DNA of 38,481 bases from Gammaproteobacteria bacterium (GTDB lineage Bacteria; Pseudomonadota; Gammaproteobacteria; SZUA-229), in assembly GCA_022712755.1 (NCBI GenBank), contig JAFLJY010000006.1, positions 1 through 38,481 of the forward strand, written 5' to 3'. Of the stretch, positions 20,579 to 31,707 are shown one piece after another. How positions within the stretch are numbered: the stretch's first letter is position 1; every line of letters begins with the position of its first letter. The notes under the pieces were generated by a model. The model searched no databases. It saw only the letters and a program-made list of their open reading frames with translations, and had not been told where the DNA came from. Made by a program: the position numbers and the translations under genes.

Positions 20579-21085
20579 TTATTTAATCGTTGTCTTATAA
20601 GTAACCTTGCCTTTCTCACCAGGCTTCAAAACATTGTTATAAACCCAACGTATCGCCGTATAGTCTTCCGGTTTTGCCTGCCGACTGTTACCGGTTTTAT
20701 CTTTTACCGTTAATGTTTTGGCTGCGGCAAAGTTTTTACCATCTACTGAAAAGGTAATTGTGGATGCATCACCTGTCGCAGAATCACCACGATATACCGA
20801 GTTATTTGCAATTGGGTTATTGATAACAATGTTTGAAATTTCCTGCTTACTGATATTTTCAAAAATAATTTCATACAAAATCACATCCTTTGGTAACACC
20901 AGACCCGGCTCAACATAATCGTATTGCACTGAATCGTCTGCCGCTTTGGAAATAACCTGTTTGAACGCATTATTACTAAAACGAATTGCGCCATCTTCAG
21001 CATGAGCATTTGTTGAAACTTGCAATGAAAAAGCAAAAATCAAAATCACGGTTGCTAGTAGTTGTCTTTGTGTATTTATGTTCAT
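20579..21085 (-). CDS. Small secreted DUF11-like protein
   Basis: 168 aa; signal peptide ending in NAHA; VILYEIIFENISKQEISNIVINNPIANNSVYRGDSATGDASTITFSVDGKNF...YTAIRWVYNNVLKPGEKGKVTYKTTIK; SD-like AGGAAAG upstream. Confidence 0.85.
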   Translation of the reverse strand: MNINTQRQLLATVILIFAFSLQVSTNAHAEDGAIRFSNNAFKQVISKAADDSVQYDYVEPGLVLPKDVILYEIIFENISKQEISNIVINNPIANNSVYRGDSATGDASTITFSVDGKNFAAAKTLTVKDKTGNSRQAKPEDYTAIRWVYNNVLKPGEKGKVTYKTTIK

Positions 21086-21093
21086 TTCTTTCC

Positions 21094-22299
21094 TCAGTTT
21101 ATTGTTACTTCAAAAGTAATTGTATTTGTTGAACCGGGCACGACTGCCACTGAGCCACCCTGACTTAAATCAATCTCAATGCTCAACACGGGTTTAGTAA
21201 AAATATCAGCATCAGATAGCCGGGCATGGGAATAATCTGTGGGCATATCATTTGCGTCCGTTTGTGCAACACCATTCAATCGAATCGACGCATCGCTATA
21301 AGTTGTGTTGTCTGGAATAACATCAGAAATAATCAAATTATTAACTGCTATATTTCCAACCACACTGACATCTAACTGATAACGTAAAGTGGCACCTGCG
21401 TGTGGGTCTGACCCACCCAGGGTATCTATTACTGTTACTGTTTTGTTAATAGTGACTGGAGACATGGCCTGATATGCACCTGCATCAGAATGTTGACCAT
21501 TACCGGCAACATCCCTTTTGAAACCATTATCAAAATCAGTGCTTACATCTTCTGTGTTTGCACCAGCAGGATCATTAAAAACACTGTCCATAGCTGATGG
21601 CGCATCTGAATTAAAAACGGGAACACCTGCTGGAACAGTTGTTGAGCCATTACTAAAAGTACCAGCAGGACTTATGCGTCCATTATCATCTGTATTGATA
21701 AAAGCGCCTTCAACACCACTAACACCCCCTTCTGCAACTTGTGCAATTAACGCAATAGCGGCAACGTCATTTTCAACCAGTGCTGGCATATTTGTTAATA
21801 CATAAACAACCTGTTGACTGTTTGGGCTTAATTCATCAACAAATACAGTGGTATCTTCTGTTGTCTGATATCCGGGTGTCACACCGCTTTCAACAAAGGT
21901 TCGTATGGTTCCGGGCAAAACATCAAAACTATCAGCCGGTAATGTATAAGGGTTTGGTGAGGTATCAACAGCGGTAATTAAAAAATCATGCGTATCATTA
22001 CCGGTATTTGTAATAGCAAATTGCATGACTGCATTGCTCATAGTGCTAACAACAGGAAGAGCTGAGCCACCATCTAATTCTGTTACCACAAAGTTTATTT
22101 TTCGGTCTTCAGTAAATTCGGCAGATGCGTTACTTGTTGCAGTGACTCCACCAACTAAATAATTAATCGTTGCGGTAGCGTTAATTGAATCGCCTGCAGC
22201 TGAAAACGCATTTGTTGAAACGAGCAATGAACTCAAAAATACAATGCTAGCCACCGGCGTCTGCGCTACAAAATAACCCATGGCGTTTTTTACAACCAT
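21094..22299 (-). CDS. Secreted protein of unknown function (paralogue B of the 434-aa protein)
   Basis: Track ORF to 22404 begins with TTG; likely start M36 (22299), MVVKNAMGYFVAQTPVASIVFLSSLLVSTNAFS signal. Shares AAGDSINATATINYLVGG, FTEDRKINFVV, TFVESGVTPGYQTTEDTTVFV, NGQHSDAGAY with the 434-aa protein. Confidence 0.82.
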   Translation of the reverse strand: MVVKNAMGYFVAQTPVASIVFLSSLLVSTNAFSAAGDSINATATINYLVGGVTATSNASAEFTEDRKINFVVTELDGGSALPVVSTMSNAVMQFAITNTGNDTHDFLITAVDTSPNPYTLPADSFDVLPGTIRTFVESGVTPGYQTTEDTTVFVDELSPNSQQVVYVLTNMPALVENDVAAIALIAQVAEGGVSGVEGAFINTDDNGRISPAGTFSNGSTTVPAGVPVFNSDAPSAMDSVFNDPAGANTEDVSTDFDNGFKRDVAGNGQHSDAGAYQAMSPVTINKTVTVIDTLGGSDPHAGATLRYQLDVSVVGNIAVNNLIISDVIPDNTTYSDASIRLNGVAQTDANDMPTDYSHARLSDADIFTKPVLSIEIDLSQGGSVAVVPGSTNTITFEVTIN

Positions 22300-23042
22300 C
22301 TGTTGCTTAGCGACTATGATCCTTATTGATACAGAAAAGAAAATATTTAACATCATAAAGATATTAAAAATTTGTTTTGTGAGGGGATGACTAAAATGCT
22401 TCAACGTTTTTTGCCCGATTTTTACTGATAAAAAAATTCATAATTAAACGCCCTGATTCGGGGCACTTCAAAGTATCAACTAAGAATTTTTTATCATTTA
22501 ATGTTTCTGTTGCTGTGACGCTTTTGTCACCTGGCAAACTGAAAACAACAGCACTTATCGGGGGGAGGATATAGTGGCTATTTTTATTATTTTTATTTTT
22601 GTTTTTATTATTAATTTGTAAACTTTTGTAATACGATATAATTTAGACGCTAAGTCAGTGAATATCAAAGAAAAATCAATAAAATAATGATTATTTTTTA
22701 TGTCAAAAGCTGACAAATTTGTTACTTCATCGACATTTAAAAAAAACAGTGCAATTTACTGTTATCCAGGAAGCAAAACCATTCTCTTTTCTCTATAATC
22801 ATCATAAAATCAAACTAAGTGGCTGAAAAAGCCCATTAGAACAATGGTTTTCAAACTTTTTTTTATTCTGCCTATCACTTTCTAAACAAGTTTATTTTGT
22901 AAAACACCTGTCTTTTCAGATCAAATTTTGACCAGATCTGCACTATTTCAGAAAAAAATTTCAAAAATATTTTTTCAAGGCTTAAGGTTTTCCATTTAAT
23001 GCCGATACTTGAATTTAAGATATTGGGGAAACTCGATATTAA

Positions 23043-23111
23043 GGGCACCTCTATTAATTGCTTGCGTGCTTCAGGTCACGCAGAGAGCGCAAGCAATTAA
23101 TAGAGGTGCCC
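23043..23111. mobile_element. MITE-like hairpin element, 69 bp, flanked by TTAA
   Basis: GGGCACCTCTATTAATTGCTTGCG ... CGCAAGCAATTAATAGAGGTGCCC, perfect arms, TTAA on both sides (23039-23042, 23112-23115). Confidence 0.75.
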
Positions 23112-23250
23112 TTAACTTGTAGAATCTCAACAAACTCCATCAACTGAACAGTCCGTAGGCTGGGACAATAAATTTTACAAAAAAAATGACCCTGTTAAAG
23201 GGTCATTGGCAGCTTTCCGTAAGCATTTTTATTATTATAGTTATATCATT

Positions 23251-24588
23251 TTAACTCACGGGAATTTTCATCACCTGTCCTGCCATCAGGTTATCAGCAT
23301 ACAACGCATTTCGCGCACGCAAATCTTCTTCTTTTACATTATTATATTTTGCGATCGTTTTAACATCATCACCCTTATTTACAAAAACCTCTCCTTCTGA
23401 AGCAGCCAACCAGGTTCCTGGCGGTGCTTTACGTGCAAAATATTTATTCACGCCACGCGTAATGGCTTTTGCCAGTTTCTGCTGATGAGATGAACTGCGT
23501 AAACTTTTTTCTTCTCTTGGGTTTGAAATAAAGGCAGTTTCCAGCAAAACCGAAGGTATATTCGGTGCTTTTAATACAGCGAACCCTGCCTGTTGAACTT
23601 TTTTCTTGTGTACACGGTTTACCGTTTTAATCTGGGTAATAATTTCGCTGCCAATATCCAGACTGGATTCAATAGTGCCGGTAAGTGATAAATCAAACAA
23701 AACTTCATTCACCATTTTGTCGTCAACGGCTACATCGACATCACCAAATAACAGGTCTGCTGCATTTTCCTGTTTCGCTAACATTCTTGCTCTTTCTGAG
23801 CTGGCACCATCCATGGACAAAGCAAAAATAGAAGAACCTCGTGCACGTGGATCAGGGAATGAGTTGGCATGTAATGAAATCATCATGTCAGCATTATAAT
23901 CGCGCGCTTTTTGTATGCGCTCACGCAGCCGCATAAAACGATCGTTTTTACGAATAAGAACGGCTTTCATGCCTCGTTGCTGATTAATTTGTTTCTCAAG
24001 GCGTTTGGCAATTTGCAAGGTAACGGTTTTCTCATGAGTACCAGAACGCCCTATGGCACCCGGATCTCTACCACCATGACCGGCATCAATGGCAATGATA
24101 ACGTCTCGTTTACGGGATTTTTTTATGCTGGCAGATTTCTTGACCGGTTTTTTACTGTCATGCAGATCAATGACCAGGCGATGCCCGGATTTTCCAGAAG
24201 GCGAGAGTAGAAAACTACGTGGCCTCACCGATTCGCTTAAATCAAACACCACGCGTAAATCATTTTTATTACGGACTCCGCTTCGTATACCGCGAATCAG
24301 AGCGTTGCCGTTAACGCCGGCATGTACTCGATCGACCATACCATGCGGCATTTTTGCGTTTTTAATATCAAGCACCACACGCTCAGGTTTATGCAGGGCG
24401 AATACTGAATGATCGGCGATACCATCCAGATCAAACACCAGACGAACATAACCTTTGTTTTTAGAAAGGCGAATATCCTGTATCCGGGCGCCAGATGAAC
24501 TTGCCAATGCAGCGCCGGGCACAGCAGAAGCAGCCAGAGTGCTGAACCCGGCTAAACTTTTTAAAAATTTTCGACGATCTGTTGCCAT
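23251..24588 (-). CDS. amiB: N-acetylmuramoyl-L-alanine amidase (AMIN + Amidase_3 + LysM), Tat-type signal
   Basis: 445 aa; DRRKFLKSLAGFSTLAASAVPGAALA, IAIDAGHGGRDPGAIG, SLHANSF, VLLETAFISNP; LysM-like C-terminus; position next to tsaE. Confidence 0.92.
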   Translation of the reverse strand: MATDRRKFLKSLAGFSTLAASAVPGAALASSSGARIQDIRLSKNKGYVRLVFDLDGIADHSVFALHKPERVVLDIKNAKMPHGMVDRVHAGVNGNALIRGIRSGVRNKNDLRVVFDLSESVRPRSFLLSPSGKSGHRLVIDLHDSKKPVKKSASIKKSRKRDVIIAIDAGHGGRDPGAIGRSGTHEKTVTLQIAKRLEKQINQQRGMKAVLIRKNDRFMRLRERIQKARDYNADMMISLHANSFPDPRARGSSIFALSMDGASSERARMLAKQENAADLLFGDVDVAVDDKMVNEVLFDLSLTGTIESSLDIGSEIITQIKTVNRVHKKKVQQAGFAVLKAPNIPSVLLETAFISNPREEKSLRSSSHQQKLAKAITRGVNKYFARKAPPGTWLAASEGEVFVNKGDDVKTIAKYNNVKEEDLRARNALYADNLMAGQVMKIPVS

Positions 24589-24812
24589 TTTTATTGATGA
24601 CCCATACGTTGATTATCAATACTATGAAAATCCATGCATGGGAATACTGTCATCGTGCCTCTGCCTTTATTAATGCGACCCAGGTAATTTAACCCAGGTC
24701 AATTCAGCGTTAAGTTAAGTGAATCTCAACTTAACGTAAAGCTATTGTGGCAAAATTATAAAATAATGCAAGCATTTTTTCATTATTTTTTATATAGATA
24801 CAGCACTTTCCT

Positions 24813-25283
24813 CTAATCAGTTTTAGAAAAGGTCTGTAACATCAAGTCTTTACCTTTATTGCTTAGTGCAGAAATAAATAAATTTCTTCCTTGATTATGA
24901 TGACTAAATGTACAAACCCAGTCAGCAGGAGGTAAAAACCCCTCTGCTTTTTCTGGCCACTCCACTAAACAGACATCTTTATCGTTAAAATAATCACGCG
25001 CACCAATGAATTCCAGCTCTTCTGGATGCGCTATACGATACAGATCAAAGTGGTAACAGGTACGATTGTGGCTAATCGGGTATGGTTCAACCAGAGTATA
25101 GGTCGGGCTTTTAACCACACCATCAAAACCACTGGCATGGATAAAACCTCTGGCAAAGGTTGTTTTGCCTACACCAAGGTCGCCTTTTAGCAGCAAAATA
25201 AATGACGAATTAAGATGCTTTGCAACTTTTTTGGCTAAAGCAATCTGCTGTAATTCATCTGCCAGAAAAATTTGTTTATTCAC
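24813..25283 (-). CDS. tsaE: tRNA threonylcarbamoyladenosine biosynthesis ATPase TsaE
   Basis: 156 aa; LLLKGDLGVGKTTFARGFIHASG, VKSPTYTLVEPY, FDLYRI. Confidence 0.96.
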   Translation of the reverse strand: MNKQIFLADELQQIALAKKVAKHLNSSFILLLKGDLGVGKTTFARGFIHASGFDGVVKSPTYTLVEPYPISHNRTCYHFDLYRIAHPEELEFIGARDYFNDKDVCLVEWPEKAEGFLPPADWVCTFSHHNQGRNLFISALSNKGKDLMLQTFSKTD

Positions 25284-25308
25284 TAATTTACCTGTTTAGT
25301 TATCTAAT

Positions 25309-25388
25309 CTGTAGGTCGTGTTAGGCGCTTTTTTGCCGTAACTCGGCAGTGTAATTGTCGGGTTACGCTCTGCTAACCCGACCTACAG
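25309..25388. repeat. Divergent REP-like palindrome (CTGTAGGTCG...CGACCTACAG)
   Basis: CTGTAGGTCGTGTTAGGCGC ... GTCGGGTTACGCTCTGCTAACCCGACCTACAG. Confidence 0.75.
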
Positions 25389-25410
25389 ATCAGCTATGAC
25401 CGGCCTCATT

Positions 25411-26973
25411 TCACTGTAAAATATTTGGCAATGCATTTATAACATCTGATGCCAATAAACCTCGTGTTTTACCTTTTATAACAAATTGTGCAGCAGAAGC
25501 ATGCAAACAAACCCCCAACTGCACCGCATCGCTGCTGCTGATTTTAATACTATGCGCAACTTCATGCGTAATGCCCTGCGCCAGTAATGCAATGATAATA
25601 CCGCTCAACACATCACCCATGCCTGGTGCTGCCATTGCCGCATTACCTAACGAACAGACTTTTATTGTTTGCCCGTCAAAGATCAGGGTGCCTGAACCTT
25701 TTAATACAACAACACAGCTTTCACTATTATTAAACAACTGGTGTAATTTTTTTACTGCATCAAAACGGTTGCGCTGAATGTCCACACTGCTTAATGAGGT
25801 TTCCTGTGATAACAACCTGGCTGCCTCACCCGGATGCGGTGTTACCACCAGAGGAGATTGAATAGTGATGTTTTGCTGCGCCAACAAATTCAATGCATCA
25901 GCATCAACTAACATCGGTTTATTTAAGCTGGCACAATAACGTAATACTGCAAACGACCAGTCATCCTCCCCCAGACCGGTACCCAAGCCCATTCCAATCG
26001 CTATATGTGTCACACTATTTACAAAAGACGCGGTAAAAACCTCAGCTAAAGAACCGATGTCACAGACTCTAACCATTGCCTCTGGCACCGCATTACTGAT
26101 CGCAACTAAATTATCGCTTACAGTAATAATGGTGACCAGTCCGGCACCTGTACGCAGTGCGGCTTTAGCCGACAGTATCACCGCCCCGGGCATACCAACA
26201 TTTCCGCCGACAATTAATACATGGCCAAAACAACCTTTGTGCGATGAGGCTTTTCGTATTGGCAGCAATGAATAATCAATTTCTTTTATTAAACGTGTAT
26301 CACACTCGACCTGCAGGTACACTTCTGCAGGCACGGCAAGATCATTAAACAATATTTCACCGCAAACATCTTTTCCCTGCGCGGTAAACATACCCTGCTT
26401 TAAACCAATAAAACTGACAGTAACATCTGCTTCAATGGCGTGAGCGGAAATCACGCCAGTATCTGCAATCAGACCAGAAGGTATATCAACTGAAATAACC
26501 GGCTTAATGGAATCATTGACTGCATTAACCCACTGTGCCCATTCACCGGTCACTTCACGCTTAAGCCCAGTTCCTAATAAAGCATCTACAATAATATCTG
26601 CATCATTAATTAAGACTTTATCCGTTACATTATTAGCACCAACAACGTTGTCATCGACACTTAACCAGTCCTGGTAGGCAAGTAAAGCTTCGTTTTTCAA
26701 GGTTTCTGCATCGATTAAACTAATAACGCAAACGTTATAAGCGGCCTGTTTAGCTAGCCTGGCAACGACATAACCATCACCCGCATTATTACCCGCACCA
26801 CATAAAACCAGAATGTTTTTACACTGTGGATATTTTTTTTTAATAACATTAAAAACCGCTTCGCCTGCACGTTTCATTAATGCATAGGCGGGGATGCCAA
26901 ATTGATTGATGGCGATTTGTTCGAGCAGAACAATAGAATCTACGGTGTACAGTTTGTCTGGTAGATTTTGCAT
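25411..26973 (-). CDS. nnrD: Bifunctional NAD(P)H-hydrate epimerase / ADP-dependent NAD(P)H-hydrate dehydratase
   Basis: 520 aa; N-terminal YjeF epimerase (LVLCGAGNNAGDGYVVARLA), C-terminal kinase-like domain (HKGCFGHVLIVGGNVGMPGAV, GNAAMAAPGMGDVLSGII). Confidence 0.95.
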   Translation of the reverse strand: MQNLPDKLYTVDSIVLLEQIAINQFGIPAYALMKRAGEAVFNVIKKKYPQCKNILVLCGAGNNAGDGYVVARLAKQAAYNVCVISLIDAETLKNEALLAYQDWLSVDDNVVGANNVTDKVLINDADIIVDALLGTGLKREVTGEWAQWVNAVNDSIKPVISVDIPSGLIADTGVISAHAIEADVTVSFIGLKQGMFTAQGKDVCGEILFNDLAVPAEVYLQVECDTRLIKEIDYSLLPIRKASSHKGCFGHVLIVGGNVGMPGAVILSAKAALRTGAGLVTIITVSDNLVAISNAVPEAMVRVCDIGSLAEVFTASFVNSVTHIAIGMGLGTGLGEDDWSFAVLRYCASLNKPMLVDADALNLLAQQNITIQSPLVVTPHPGEAARLLSQETSLSSVDIQRNRFDAVKKLHQLFNNSESCVVVLKGSGTLIFDGQTIKVCSLGNAAMAAPGMGDVLSGIIIALLAQGITHEVAHSIKISSSDAVQLGVCLHASAAQFVIKGKTRGLLASDVINALPNILQ

Positions 26974-27005
26974 AATAATGCGATATTAGAACAAAAAACT
27001 ATTTC

Positions 27006-27155
27006 ATCCACAGATGAACACAGATTTTTTTAAAATTGAGACGTTTTCAGCAGCCAAATTTTTTCCATTAGTGTCATCTCGAACTTTCACTTTTTGTACA
27101 AAGGTCTCTTAACATTAAAAAATCTGTGTTCATCTGTGTTTATCTGTGGATAAAC
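27006..27155. repeat. Inverted repeat of CCACAGATGAACAC family
   Basis: CATCCACAGATGAACACAGATTTTTTT ... AAAAAATCTGTGTTCATCTGTGTTTATCTGTGGATAA. Confidence 0.85.
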
Positions 27156-27161
27156 GATTTT

Positions 27162-28451
<1,290 letters not shown>

Positions 28452-28494
28452 CTATAAATTATTATTGATTGGCTTTGAGTAAGCCTTCCATTGG

Positions 28495-28875
28495 TTAAAC
28501 AATCTGTTTAGCAAGAACGGCACCGACCCAGACTGCACCGACGCATAAAATAATACTTAATGAAATATTGGTCATTGCTTTTAGTACATCACCTTGCTCA
28601 AACAACACCAGCGTTTCCAGTGAAAAGGTTGAGAAGGTGGTAAACGAACCTAACATACCTACTAAGATCGCCAGATGCCACTCAGCACTTAAGTTGAATT
28701 TTTCCACTAGAAAAATGGATAGCAGCCCCATTAAAAACGAGCCACTCACATTGACAAACAATGTGCCATAAGGAAACGTTTTACCAACAAATTGATAAAT
28801 CATTGCCTGTGATAAAAAACGCATTACCGCGCCAAATGCACCACCTACTGCAACGAATACCAGCATTTTTAACAT
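28495..28875 (-). CDS. crcB: Fluoride channel/exporter CrcB (FluC)
   Basis: 126 aa; VGGAFGAVMRFL, GTLFVNVSGSFLMGLL, GMLGSFTTFSTFSLE. Confidence 0.95.
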   Translation of the reverse strand: MLKMLVFVAVGGAFGAVMRFLSQAMIYQFVGKTFPYGTLFVNVSGSFLMGLLSIFLVEKFNLSAEWHLAILVGMLGSFTTFSTFSLETLVLFEQGDVLKAMTNISLSIILCVGAVWVGAVLAKQIV

Positions 28876-28908
28876 GTTGTTAACTCTGCATTTACTTCGA
28901 CATATCGA

Positions 28909-31521
28909 CTAGATTAGCTCGACTTTTACCTGGTCAGCAATGTCTATGTACTCTGGTAACAAATGGAAGTTGAGATAACGATAAATTTCTGCTGACATCG
29001 GTTCTATCTCTTTAACCCCATCCATGTATTCATCTACACTGGGGATATGCCCCAGAGTCGCTGTTACTGCACTTAATTCTGCCGATGCCAGATAAACATC
29101 TGCACCATCGCCTAAACGGTTTGGGAAGTTTCGGGTTGAAGTGGAAACCACCGTTGCATTATCTGCAACACGAGCCTGGTTGCCCATGCAAAGTGAACAA
29201 CCCGGAATTTCTGTACGTGCGCCGGCACGACCAAAGATGTTGTAATGTCCTTCCTGCATTAACTGACGTTCGTCCATTTTTGTTGGCGGTACAATCCACA
29301 TGCGTGTTGGTAAACTTTTAACTGTTTCCAGTACTTTGCTTGCCGCACGATAATGGCCAATATTGGTCATGCATGAGCCAATAAAGACTTCATCAACATT
29401 TACCCCTGCGACATCGGATAATGTTTTAACATCATCAGGATCATTCGGACACGCCAGTATCGGCTCCTTAATTTCATTCAAATCAATTTCGATAATTTCA
29501 GCATATTCTGCATCGGCATCAGGTGATATTAACTCAGGGTTTTGCAACCACTCCTGCATGGCGACAATACGGCGTTCCAATGTACGTTTGTCTTCATAGC
29601 CATTGGATATCATCCACTTCAATAAAGTAATGTTAGAGTTTATGTATTCAATAATCGGCTCTTTGGCAAGATGTACCGTACAACCATTTGCCGAACGCTC
29701 TGCTGACGCATCCGATAATTCAAATGCCTGCTCGACTTTTAAATTCGGTAGCCCTTCAATTTCCAGCACACGGCCATTGAAAACGTTTTTCTTGCCCTTC
29801 TTCTCAACCGTTAACAGGCCTTTTTGAATCGCCACATAAGGAATGGCGTTAACCAGATCGCGTAAAGTAATACCCGGCTGCATCTCACCCTTAAAACGCA
29901 CTAGTACCGACTCGGGCATATCCAGTGGCATCACACCGAGTGCTGCACCAAATGCAACCAGTCCCGATCCAGCAGGAAAACTAATACCCATTGGAAAACG
30001 GGTATGTGAATCGCCGCCGGTTCCAACGGTATCCGGCAATATCATACGGTTCAGCCACGAATGAATAATGCCATCACCCGGACGCAATGCGACACCGGCG
30101 CGAGTTTGCATAAAATCAGGTAATTCGTGTTGCAGGGTAATATCAACCGGTTTGGGATACGCTGCGGTATGACAGAAACTCTGCATGACCAGGTCAGCAG
30201 AAAAACCTAAACAGGCCAGTTCTTTTAATTCATCACGGGTCATGGCACCGGTGGTGTCCTGCGAACCCACAGTAGTCATTTTTGGCTCACAGTATGTACC
30301 CGGACGAATGCCTTCAACGCCACAGGCACGACCGACAACTTTTTGCGCCAGGGTAAAACCTTTTCCAGTATCACTGCCAACCTGCGGTTTCAGGAATACA
30401 TCAGATACGTCCTCATTTAAAAAACTGCGAGCACGATCAGTCAAACCACGACCGATGATTAAGGGAATACGACCGTTGGCACGAACTTCATCCGCCATGG
30501 TAGCCGGGTTCAAACAAAACTTGCAAATCTCTTCACCGGCTTCATTAACAATCAGACCTTCATAAGGGCGAATGGTAATAACATCACCGGTTTCCATTGC
30601 AGACACATCACACTCTATCGGTAATGCACCTGAATCTTCTGCCGTGTTAAAAAATATTGGCGCAATTTTACCGCCTAAAACAACACCGCCTTGACGCTTG
30701 TTTGGCACAAATGGAATATCTTCTCCCATATGCCATAACACGGAATTTATTGCTGATTTACGCGAAGAACCGGTACCTACAACATCACCTACATAAGCAA
30801 TGGTATGACCTTTTTCTTTTAAAGTTGTTATGGTTTCTAAAGGTTTATCCATGGTATTGATCAACATAGATTTGGCGTGTAATGGAATATCCGGGCGGCT
30901 CCAGGCTTCAGTCGCAGGGGACAAATCATCAGTATTAGTTTCGCCAGGTACTTTATAAACCGTGACTGTAATTTCTTCGGCAAGTGCGGGTTTGGAAGTA
31001 AACCACTGGGCATCTGCCCATGAACGAATCACACGCGCAGCAGCGTCAGCGGAGCGTTTGGTTTTAGATTTTTCGGCCACATCGTGAAAGGAATCATAGA
31101 TGAGTAATGTGTGTGATAACGCCGTTGCTGCTGCATCGGCCACCCCATCGGCAATAGTTTCATTATCAAGCAAGTCGATCAGCGGCTGAATGTTATAACC
31201 GCCTAACATGGTGCCCAGTATTTCAGTAGCACGAACCGGACTAATCAAATCACATGTACAATCGCCTTTAGCAACATCTGCTAAAAATGCCGCTTTGACG
31301 TAAGCTGCCTGATCAACACCCGGCGGAATCCGGTTCACCAATAAATCCATTAAGAATTTACCTTCACCAGCAGCACTTTCACCTGCAGGCGCGTCATTAG
31401 TACGTGCAACCTTAATCAATTCAACCAGCTCAGCAACCTGATTGGCATCAAGTGCTAACGGTGGTAAACCGTCTTCTTCGCGTTGGGCTACATGTTGACG
31501 ATAAGACTCAAGCACAGGCAT
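28909..31521 (-). CDS. acnB: Bifunctional aconitate hydratase 2 / 2-methylisocitrate dehydratase
   Basis: 870 aa; [76 protein letters not shown]. Confidence 0.98.
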   Translation of the reverse strand: MPVLESYRQHVAQREEDGLPPLALDANQVAELVELIKVARTNDAPAGESAAGEGKFLMDLLVNRIPPGVDQAAYVKAAFLADVAKGDCTCDLISPVRATEILGTMLGGYNIQPLIDLLDNETIADGVADAAATALSHTLLIYDSFHDVAEKSKTKRSADAAARVIRSWADAQWFTSKPALAEEITVTVYKVPGETNTDDLSPATEAWSRPDIPLHAKSMLINTMDKPLETITTLKEKGHTIAYVGDVVGTGSSRKSAINSVLWHMGEDIPFVPNKRQGGVVLGGKIAPIFFNTAEDSGALPIECDVSAMETGDVITIRPYEGLIVNEAGEEICKFCLNPATMADEVRANGRIPLIIGRGLTDRARSFLNEDVSDVFLKPQVGSDTGKGFTLAQKVVGRACGVEGIRPGTYCEPKMTTVGSQDTTGAMTRDELKELACLGFSADLVMQSFCHTAAYPKPVDITLQHELPDFMQTRAGVALRPGDGIIHSWLNRMILPDTVGTGGDSHTRFPMGISFPAGSGLVAFGAALGVMPLDMPESVLVRFKGEMQPGITLRDLVNAIPYVAIQKGLLTVEKKGKKNVFNGRVLEIEGLPNLKVEQAFELSDASAERSANGCTVHLAKEPIIEYINSNITLLKWMISNGYEDKRTLERRIVAMQEWLQNPELISPDADAEYAEIIEIDLNEIKEPILACPNDPDDVKTLSDVAGVNVDEVFIGSCMTNIGHYRAASKVLETVKSLPTRMWIVPPTKMDERQLMQEGHYNIFGRAGARTEIPGCSLCMGNQARVADNATVVSTSTRNFPNRLGDGADVYLASAELSAVTATLGHIPSVDEYMDGVKEIEPMSAEIYRYLNFHLLPEYIDIADQVKVELI

Positions 31522-31573
31522 TCCTCAATTAATAATAAAGGCGCGTATTATACCTGAAGAGCTTGTGTTATGG

Positions 31574-31671
31574 GTTGTAAGTTGTAAGTTGTAAGTTGTA
31601 AGTTGTAAGTTGTAAGTTGTAAGTTGTAAGTTGTAAGTTGTAAGTTGTAAGTTGTAAGTTGTAAGTTGTAA
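31574..31671. repeat. Perfect heptanucleotide array (GTTGTAA)x14
   Basis: 14 uninterrupted GTTGTAA units between acnB and iscU. Confidence 0.97.
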
Positions 31672-31707
31672 GTTTTAGGTTTTTGCTTATAACTTAAAAC
31701 TTAAATA

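Noticed and set aside
24708-24736. Hairpin CGTTAAGTT...AACTTAACG between tsaE and amiB
   Set aside because: Only 9 bp, AT-rich and lacking a U-tract; too weak to call a terminator.
30185-30565. 126-aa plus-strand ORF inside acnB
   Set aside because: Antisense to a confidently identified gene; no recognisable motif.
31574-31671. Possible CRISPR or protein-coding repeat
   Set aside because: A 7-bp perfect microsatellite with no spacers.
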